A stretch of DNA of 64,000 nt from assembly GCF_902459465.1 (NCBI RefSeq), contig NC_047078.1, forward strand, positions 5,976,333-6,040,332, given 5' to 3'. The stretch comes from Asterias rubens (Eukaryota > Echinodermata > Asteroidea > Forcipulatida > Asteriidae). Shown here one piece after another: positions 1 to 6,809 of this stretch (the stretch's first letter is position 1; every line of letters begins with the position of its first letter). The position numbers were made by a program, and so were the translations under genes. The notes beneath the pieces are model-generated. The model searched no databases, had not been told where the DNA came from, and saw nothing but the letters and a program-made list of their open reading frames with translations.

Positions 1-82
1 TTGCTTGCATAGTATGGAAATATTGACTGCGCTGAGGGGCACAGTTAAATGGTCTATGTACTTTTTGTAGGACAAAGAACAC

Positions 83-325
83 AGGGTGCGTTCGTTTAGC
101 TTCCCTGGGTCGACCCCAGTCTGCCCCGGTACGTTCGAATAGCTTTGACGGGGCTCACCCGGGTCAGCCCGGAGTGGGTCACTTGGGGTGACCTGAAGAG
201 CATGCCGTCACCACGAGAGGGCGCGTGTGATCGTTCGATTAGCTCTTGTCAGATGCTCATCACCGGAGTGAGCACTGTGGGGTCGCCCAGGGAAGCCAGA
301 CGAACTCACCCACAGTATGTCCACA
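83..325. mobile_element. MITE-like element, family E (GGGTGCGTTCG ends), right end decayed
   Basis: Begins GGGTGCGTTCGTTTAGCTTC and continues with CCTGGGTCGACCC. The same sequence recurs at 22841-23092 and 54681-54916. The 22841 copy ends with the reverse complement (GGGAAGCTAATC...CGCACCC), showing terminal inverted repeats. Here the right end is partly lost near 300. No coding capacity is visible. Confidence 0.6.
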
Positions 326-619
326 GATTTACATTAAACTTACACAGTTTGAAGATAATGATAGTAGAAAGCTTCCCTGAAAATATTACTTGCTGAGGTG
401 ATGTAGTTTTTGAGAAATGAGTAAAACAATATCATGAAAATAATTTTTCGTCTCAGTGATCATGAGATGAAAATTATTTAAGCATGTAAAAACATATTTT
501 CATGACATTGTTTTACTAATTTCTCAAAAACTACAGCACCTCAGCAACTTGTATTTTAAGTACGCTTTCTACTATCATTATCTTCAAACGGTGTAAGTTT
601 AATGTAATTAATCTGTGGA
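320..619. repeat. Long fold-back (inverted repeat) element
   Basis: Positions 321-430 (CCACAGATTTACATTAAACT...) are the approximate reverse complement of 500-619 (...AGTTTAATGTAATTAATCTGTGG). The arms are over 100 bp each with a central ATCATGAGATG-type loop near 465. It resembles a palindromic MITE and encodes nothing evident. Confidence 0.7.
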
Positions 620-958
620 CATCGTGTTTTGTGTTACAAAAAGTACCCAAATCCTTTATAACAGGCTCAAGGGGGTTGTTCTAAAAAAAACCTCGACCCA
701 CGACCCCCTCGACCGCTCGACTTTATTGCTACAGTTCACAACCTCAGCAAATCACGCACATAATTATTTGTATGCTGACGTCAACTACACCATGCCTTGC
801 ACATCTAAACACAGCATACGAGACAAACCATACACACGTGGTATGCACGAAGCGAACTGCGCGTGATTGGCTGCTGAGATCAGTCCTGTGGCAATTGTGA
901 TGTACATGTACAGATAAAAAACCGCGGCATTTTCACGCGTATCTCTTGGCCGATCCGA
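620..958. other. Intergenic, no recognised feature
   Basis: Single-copy-looking sequence with no supported gene. An 83-codon open frame (615-866) has no recognisable protein features, no flanking splice sites and ordinary composition, so it is not called. Confidence 0.4.
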
Positions 959-1458
959 GCCTGTGTGGTGGTTTCAGTCTTCCGCCGTGTTCAGTTTTCC
1001 GGGTGACGTAGTCGGACATATCAGCACGTTGTTCGAACGATTTTAGCTTTCCGGCGTGTTCAGTTTTCCGGGTGACCTGTCAGATACCGCCGCGAGTACC
1101 CTGGCGAGTACTGTAGTTCTCTCAGCAGTGACCCCCAAATTGTTTATACTACGACTCTTTTCTGTGTAGTCACATAATCTCTTGCCCCATCTTTACATGT
1201 ATTCATGGGTACAACTTTAGGCAGGTCACACTCTGCTTGCATAAAAAACAACTCATACGATCCACGTGTTTGCCGCTAGTTGTACTCGACTCGTGGACGC
1301 CGCCATGACAGCTACCGGAGGTAATTGATGACTCAATACGGCATTAAAAATGGACTACTTTCGCTTGCTGTGCGCAGGCATCGCATAACGTAATGCTACC
1401 GTATTTGGTCATTCGGAAAACTGAACACAGCGGAAAGTTGAAACCGCCACACCTGAAT
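959..1458. mobile_element. Non-autonomous DNA element with inverted ends
   Basis: The left end (TGTGTGGTGGTTTCAGTCTT then CCGCCGTGTTCAGTTTTCCG) is matched in inverse orientation at 1411-1456 (CGGAAAACTGAACACAGCGG then AAAGTTGAAACCGCCACAC). The left end segment CGTGTTCAGTTTTCCGGGTG is also repeated at about 1054-1074. Size about 500 bp with no transposase frame. Confidence 0.55.
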
Positions 1459-1677
1459 AAGATTATTATCCCAACTGGGAACCTGCGTTTACCTTCTGAA
1501 TCCCTCAAGATTTCCTTCCCCCAAGATTAAAAAACTTTCACTGTGAATAACACAGGACCCACCAGTTATCTGTTTGGCAGAAAATACTGTATAAAATTTC
1601 TTTACTATCCAAAAATTTAGTTGGGCACAAGCCACAAGTCTACAACATTTCAAATTTAATAAAAAATTGGCTGGTAA

Positions 1678-1910
1678 CCAGTTTCTGCTGAGCAATAGTT
1701 AGTATTTTGTGCTAAGCAAATTGTTGTGCCAATACAGGCTTCATGAAATTGGGCCCTGGCACGTCGGGAGCATAACCCCACGATCGCATTTAAAACTGCA
1801 TCATGGCAATGCAGTATCTGGATTTGGATATTATACATAGAAAGGTTTGTGGTGTTACCGCAAACATCGTATTTCCACCATGCAAAGTTTCAAATCCTAC
1901 TGATCTGAAT
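1678..1910. mobile_element. Fragments of family C and family G repeats
   Basis: 1678-1760 carries the 'gctggtaacca...cttcatgaaattgggccc' end typical of family C copies such as 29688-29850. 1837-1905 carries the 'ggttaccgcaaac...catgcaaagtttcaaatcct' end shared with 7540-7740. Both are partial. Confidence 0.5.
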
Positions 1911-1992
1911 GTTATTATAGTCCGATAAAAACGTATACCCGGCCCACACACACATGCAGAGTCATATAGCAAAAGTCATGCAACGCACTTAC

Positions 1993-2883
1993 TGCATGCA
2001 CAGTACACTGCATGCACAGTACACTGCATGCACAGTACACTGCATGCACAGTACACTGCATGCACAGTACACTGCATGCACAGTACACTGCATGCACAGT
2101 ACACTGCATGCACAGTACACTGCATGCACAGTACACTGCATGCACAGTACACTGCATGCACAGTACACTGCATGCACAGTACACTGCATGCACAGTACAC
2201 TGCATGCACAGTACACTGCATGCACAGTACACTGCATGCACAGTACACTGCATGCACAGTACACTGCATGCACAGTACACTGCATGCACAGTACACTGCA
2301 TGCACAGTACACTGCATGCACAGTACACTGCATGCACAGTACACTGCATGCACAGTACACTGCATGCACAGTACACTGCATGCACAGTACACTGCATGCA
2401 CAGTACACTGCATGCACAGTACACTGCATGCACAGTACACTGCATGCACAGTACACTGCATGCACAGTACACTGCATGCACAGTACACTGCATGCACAGT
2501 ACACTGCAAGCACAGTACACTGCAAGCACAGTACACTGCATGCACAGTACACTGCATGCACAGTACACTGCATGCACAGTACACTGCATGCACAGTACAC
2601 TGCATGCACAGTACACTGCATGCACAGTACACTGCAAGCACAGTACACTGCAAGCACAGTACACTGCATGCACAGTACACTGCATGCACAGTACACTGCA
2701 TGCACAGTACACTGCATGCACAGTACACTGCATGCACAGTACACTGCATGCACAGTACACTGCATGCACAGTACACTGCATGCACAGTACACTGCATGCA
2801 CAGTACACTGCATGCACAGTACACTGCATGCACAGTACACTGCATGCACAGTACACTGCATGCACAGTACACTGCATGCACAG
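1993..2883. repeat. 16-bp minisatellite, about 56 units
   Basis: Direct repetition of the 16-mer TGCATGCACAGTACAC for about 890 bp. The only visible variants are four units with TGCAAGCAC (near 2505, 2521, 2633 and 2649), present as two adjacent pairs 128 bp (eight units) apart. The unit contains no stop codon in several frames on both strands, so it creates 300-codon open frames that are not genes. It is almost strictly alternating pyrimidine-purine. Confidence 0.97.
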
Positions 2884-3164
2884 CACCGATTAATATTCAT
2901 GAGCCAACCGCAACGCAGCCTCTGATTGGCTCCACCGGAAAGTCGGGGGAGATTTGCCGAAAAACAATAAACAAGTTAAGACCCGTCGTTGCAAATTTCC
3001 AAGACCTTGGTGGAGATCTAAATCAGAGAAACAGAACGCCCGCTAGCGTTCGTTCATTACAAGAGTGTACAGTTTTTGCCGTGCATAGATCGGACCGTGG
3101 TTGTGTGTGACCGCGCAACACCAATGGTCTTGGAACCAAGACTAGCCCCAACCATGCACTGTAG

Positions 3165-3250
3165 CATGCAAACCTTAAGATTAATCCTAACTTAGGACGA
3201 GTTACTCGTCTTAACTCGAGATAAGGCGAGTCCTAACTCTTTGTGAAATC
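3165..3250. repeat. Short palindromic repeat (CCTAACTTAGGACGAG type)
   Basis: Inverted motifs around CCTTAAGATTAATCCTAACT...GTCCTAACTC, ending in 'tttgtgaaatcgac'. A related palindrome (CTAAGTTAGGACT) is at 17115-17215. Probably the end of a small palindromic element. Confidence 0.45.
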
Positions 3251-3536
3251 GACGGCAGCTCTCACAATCAATGTGGTGTTATGACTCAATTTATTTGTTT
3301 AACGTTTTTAATTTCCAGTTCAGAGCTCACCCATAACACCTAGTGCCATCCAAGTCAGTGCATTTGCTCCTCATAAATTATCATATTGCTAATCCATATA
3401 CATTAGGCAGTCATTAGTGTACAGTACAAAAAATGTTCAGTTCAAATATGATCAAAGTAAAGTGTTAAAGAGTACCTCTACATTTCTCTGTTAATTCATA
3501 TCTTTGTGATGGTGCACCTATAGAAGCAATGTTTGA

Positions 3537-3770
3537 ATATAGGATTTGAGGCATTGCATGGTGAGCTATCAATTTATATTTGGTTTGCGGTAACACTACT
3601 TGCCAGGTAAATTTTGTTCTTTAGAGAACTGTCTTGCTTTATAATCTACTACTGCGGAGTCGATTTTCGTGGTAGTAGAATATAAAGCAACACATTTCTC
3701 TAAGGAACAAAAACTTCCTGGCAAGTAGACACAACACACATGGTGTTACCGCAAACCAAACTGTATGAAT
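3537..3770. repeat. Fold-back element, family G
   Basis: Arms 'ttggtttgcggtaacac...acttgccagg...gttctttagagaa' and 'ttctctaaggaac...cctggcaagtag...ggtgttaccgcaaaccaa' are inverted around a centre near 3660. A related copy is at 50908-51235. Non-coding. Confidence 0.65.
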
Positions 3771-3964
3771 AATTCAACACAATCTTTAAATTTCGAAAAT
3801 AAATTTACGAATGCATCAAACTTTTTACAGAGAAGTACCGGGTAGTACATGTAGATCAAATACTCTGCAAAGAAGGTTCGCTCTTGTTATCAGACACTGC
3901 TTTGATATGTCAGTCAGGCTTGGAATTTCATATTTCAGGTTGAAATGCCATTTTCCTCTCTGGA

Positions 3965-4070
3965 AAGGGCATTTAATAATAATAATAGTTTATATAGCAC
4001 TTACTGCACTAAGCTAATCAATCACAAGAACCATCTATGCCCGCAGCCCTCACAGGTACCCATTTACACC
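3965..4070 (-). mobile_element. SINE 3' tail fragment
   Basis: Read on the minus strand this is '...caggtgtaaatgggtacctgtgagg...' leading to 'gtgctatataaactattattatt', matching the tail of the full-length tRNA-derived SINE at 30425-30785. The tRNA head is missing. Confidence 0.6.
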
Positions 4071-4071
4071 T

Positions 4072-4258
4072 GGGCCCAATTTCATAGAGCTGCTAAGCAC
4101 AAAAATTTGCTTAGCAAGAAATTTTTGCCTTGATAAATACGGGATTACCAACATAATTTTCACGTGATTTTCAGGATATGCAAACGACAGCTGAATACCA
4201 GTAACAAGCAATGTGTAACAAATGGAAATTAGGTTGGTAATCCTGTTTTTATCAAGTG
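4072..4258. mobile_element. Family C MITE-like element
   Basis: Begins GGGCCCAATTTCATAGAGCT followed by GCTAAGCACAAAAATTTGC. Close copies occur at 60771-60955 and related ones at 29688, 42598 and 58808. Full copies have inverted ends (AGCTCTATGAAATTGGGCCC). Non-coding. Confidence 0.65.
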
Positions 4259-4263
4259 AAATA

Positions 4264-4655
4264 GGTAAATTTTGAAATGATTTTGGGGTTGAACAAAGAA
4301 TTGACTAGAGTGGGATTCAAACCAACAACCTCCGGATTAACGTGCCGGCGCTCTACCAACTGAGCTATCTAGCCCTATATTGGCGGTGTCCCTATTTTGT
4401 CAATTATCTTTGGTCGGGGTGCCAGTCAGAAGCCATACAACCGTTAACTGCCGTGTAGCCAGGGATCACACCCAAATTACGATACAACCTGAGAAGCGGC
4501 AGCCAGGGGATCACCTTAAGGGGATGCGACTTTTTGTTTCAGATATCAATATAAACCACAAGGAAAACTGACTAGGTAAATTTTGAAATGAGTTTGGGGT
4601 TGAACAAAGAATTTACTAGAGTGGGATTCGAACAAACGACCTCCGGATTAAAAAC
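4264..4655 (-). mobile_element. tRNA-derived SINE, minus orientation, with a partial second copy
   Basis: On the minus strand 4305-4376 reads as a tRNA-like head: A-box-like TAGCTCAGTTGGTAGAGCG and B-box-like GGTTTGAATCC. The flanking AATTTTGAAATGA...GGGGTTGAACAAAGAATT block recurs at 4575-4640 together with a second B-box-like GTTCGAATCCC. The head resembles a tRNA but is embedded in a repeat, so it is called a SINE rather than a tRNA gene. Confidence 0.65.
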
Positions 4656-4734
4656 GTTGTATTTTGTCTTTTTAAACCGTTTTCTTCGGAAACCCTCTGT
4701 ATTGTAATGTTGTATTTTGGAAATTGCTTTTTAC

Positions 4735-4818
4735 CTTTGTATCTAGCGCTTCGAGGCCTTTTTTGGCAATTTGGCGCTTTATAAATATCTTTTTATTATT
4801 ATTATATTATTATTATTT
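4735..4818 (+). mobile_element. Retroelement 3' tail with (ATT)n
   Basis: 'tagcgcttcgaggcc...ggcgctttataaatatc' followed by TTATTATTATTATATTATTATT. This resembles the GCGC...TATAAAT...(ATT)n ends of the SINE and LINE copies elsewhere in the window. Confidence 0.5.
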
Positions 4819-4928
4819 TTGATATTCCAGATGTACAAATACAGTTTTAAGTGCTGAGATACAACTGTTTATGTATGGACCCTCTACCATGCAAGAGGCA
4901 AAATTTTTACTAAATCAAGATCCTGCGT

Positions 4929-5195
4929 CTATCCTGACACAAGAACTTTCCGAGTTGGCGACTGTAAATTTGTTTGAAGTTGAGAGGAGCTGGCAACGGC
5001 AGTTTTTGTGTGGCTGAAGAGCATTGATTCCTCCATCAACCCATGAAATGCTTCATCCTTTTCCTCTTTCTTGATATCTACCAGGTATTGGTAGGCATTG
5101 TTCAAACTTATTGTTTCTTGTTCTTCCACAGAGAGCAGTCTCTTCAAACTTTTGTCTTGGTAATGTTGATCGAGACAAGTCTTAGCATCTTCAAG
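4929..5195 (-). pseudogene. Fic tandem module, unit 3 (core deleted)
   Basis: Starts with the same LEDAKTC segment. After EESML it jumps directly to FSHTKTAVASS...RKVLVSG and a stop at 4929, so about 500 bp containing the flap and catalytic core are missing. The tail is otherwise intact. It looks like an unequal-exchange or deletion product at the end of the array. Confidence 0.8.
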
Positions 5196-5965
5196 TGACA
5201 CAAGAACTTTCCGAGTTGGCGACTGCAAATTTGTTTGAAGTTGAGAGGAGCTGGCAACGGCAGTTTTTGTGTGGCTGAAGAGCGGTACTTCCTTCATCAA
5301 CTCCTCCCAAGCACAAAAGTTAGACTCAATGATCATGGTGGTCAAACTACAAGGGTGGCGATCTTTTGACTTCCTTGCATCTACCAGGGCTTCCTTAAAG
5401 TCATCCAAACATGATTCACTGAAGATGTTGTGTATCGAACTTGGAAACGGTGTACACGTTGACAAGACGTAACTGCAGAGAAGCCTGCAGAGTCGACCGT
5501 TACCGTCTCCAAATGGATGCAAGTCGAGCATCTCAAATATGAACCAGCTGCAGGTTTTGAATAATTTCTCGAGTTTCTTTTCGTCGTCGGACTCACTCTG
5601 AGTGTCTTGGTAGAGAGAGTTAAACTTATCCAGACATGAGACAACAGCAAGATGCATGTCTTCCGGTTTTGGATACTCGTAGATTTCACCATTAAACTCA
5701 GTTATGCGCCGTTTGTTACTGTAAACCCCTGGTTTTGTAGTATGTTGTGGGAGTATACACCTTCAAGAAGTATTTGGTTTGTTTCTCGTAGCATTGATTC
5801 CTCCATCAACCCATGAAATGCTTCATCCTTTTCCTCTTTCTTGATATCTACCAGGTATTGGTAGGCATTGTTCAAACTTATTGTTTCTTGTTCTTCCACA
5901 GAGAGCAGTCTCTTCAAACTTTTTTCTTGGTAATGTTGATCGAGACAAGTCTTAGCATCTTCAAG
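5196..5965 (-). pseudogene. Fic tandem module, unit 2 (frameshifted copy)
   Basis: 770 bp, almost identical to unit 1. The few differences I see include a Lys/Glu change in DKS/EKS, Thr/Ala in QDT/QDA and Met/Leu in TTM/TTL. A one-base loss near 5754 breaks the frame just before the PGVYSNKRR region. Downstream of the break the Fic core (HPFGDGNGR) is still open and continues into unit 3. Either a dead duplicate or an assembly or haplotype artefact. Confidence 0.75.
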
Positions 5966-6809
5966 TGACACAAGAACTTTCCGAGTTGGCGACTGTAAAT
6001 TTGTTTGAAGTTGAGAGGAGCTGGCAACGGCAGTTTTTGTGTGGCTGAAGAGCGGTACTTCCTTCATCAACTCCTCCCAAGCACAAAAGTTAGACTCAAT
6101 GATCAGGGTGGTCAAACTACAAGGGTGGCGATCTTTTGACTTCCTTGCATCTACCAGGGCTTCCTTAAAGTCATCCAAACATGATTCACTGAAGATGTTG
6201 TGTATCGAACTTGGAAACGGTGTACACGTTGACAAGACGTAACTGCAGAGAAGCCTGCAGAGTCGACCGTTACCGTCTCCAAATGGATGCAAGTCGAGCA
6301 TCTCAAATATGAACCAGCTGCAGGTTTTGAATAATTTCTCGAGTTTCTTTTCGTCGTCGGACTCACTCTGAGCGTCTTGGTAGAGAGAGTTAAACTTATC
6401 CAGACATGAGACAACAGCAAGATGCATGTCTTCCGGTTTTGGATACTCGTAGATTTCACCATTAAACTCAGTTATGCGCCGTTTGTTACTGTAAACCCCT
6501 GGTTTTGTAGTATGTTGTGGGAGATGTACACCTTCAAGAAGTATTTGGTTTGTTTCTCGTAGCATTGATTCCTCCATCAACCCATGAAATGCTTCATCCT
6601 TTTCCTCTTTCTTGATATCTACCAGGTATTGGTAGGCATTGTTCAAACTTATTGTTTCTTGTTCTTCCACAGAGAGCAGTCTCTTCAAACTTTTGTCTTG
6701 GTAATGTTGATCGAGACAAGTCTTAGCATCTTCAAGTGTTTTACACCCATGGCCTTCTTCCACACAGCAGTGATGAATGAACTTGTAGAGGAAATTTCTC
6801 TCAATATCC
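5702..6809 (-). CDS. Fic gene exon 2 (Fic core plus start of second module)
   Basis: Acceptor TTTTTTACAG at 6819-6810. Encodes DIERNFLYKF..., then the complete Fic module (LEDAKTC at 6736 to RKVLVS at 5966), then re-enters the next module and reads up to LLEG. A one-base shift near 5754 then gives an unrelated 17-18 residue tail ending at 5702. Confidence 0.75.

Noticed and set aside
1915..3110. Six overlapping 290-360 codon open frames on both strands (repeats of MHSTLHAQYTACTVHC or VHAVYCACSVLCMQC)
   Set aside because: They are produced by the stop-free 16-bp minisatellite and begin or end at its borders; no splice or start context.
4305..4376. Possible tRNA gene (A and B boxes on the minus strand)
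   Set aside because: Flanked by repeat sequence duplicated at 4575-4640, with no sign of a complete mature tRNA gene; treated as a SINE head.
5196..5965. Fic unit 2 as a separate functional gene
   Set aside because: It has no own promoter, start or upstream exon, and the frame is interrupted near 5754; kept as a damaged duplicate.
5269..6462. Open frames antisense to, or in other frames of, the Fic units (67 and 103 codons, each present twice)
   Set aside because: Shadow frames of the duplicated coding module; they repeat because the module repeats.
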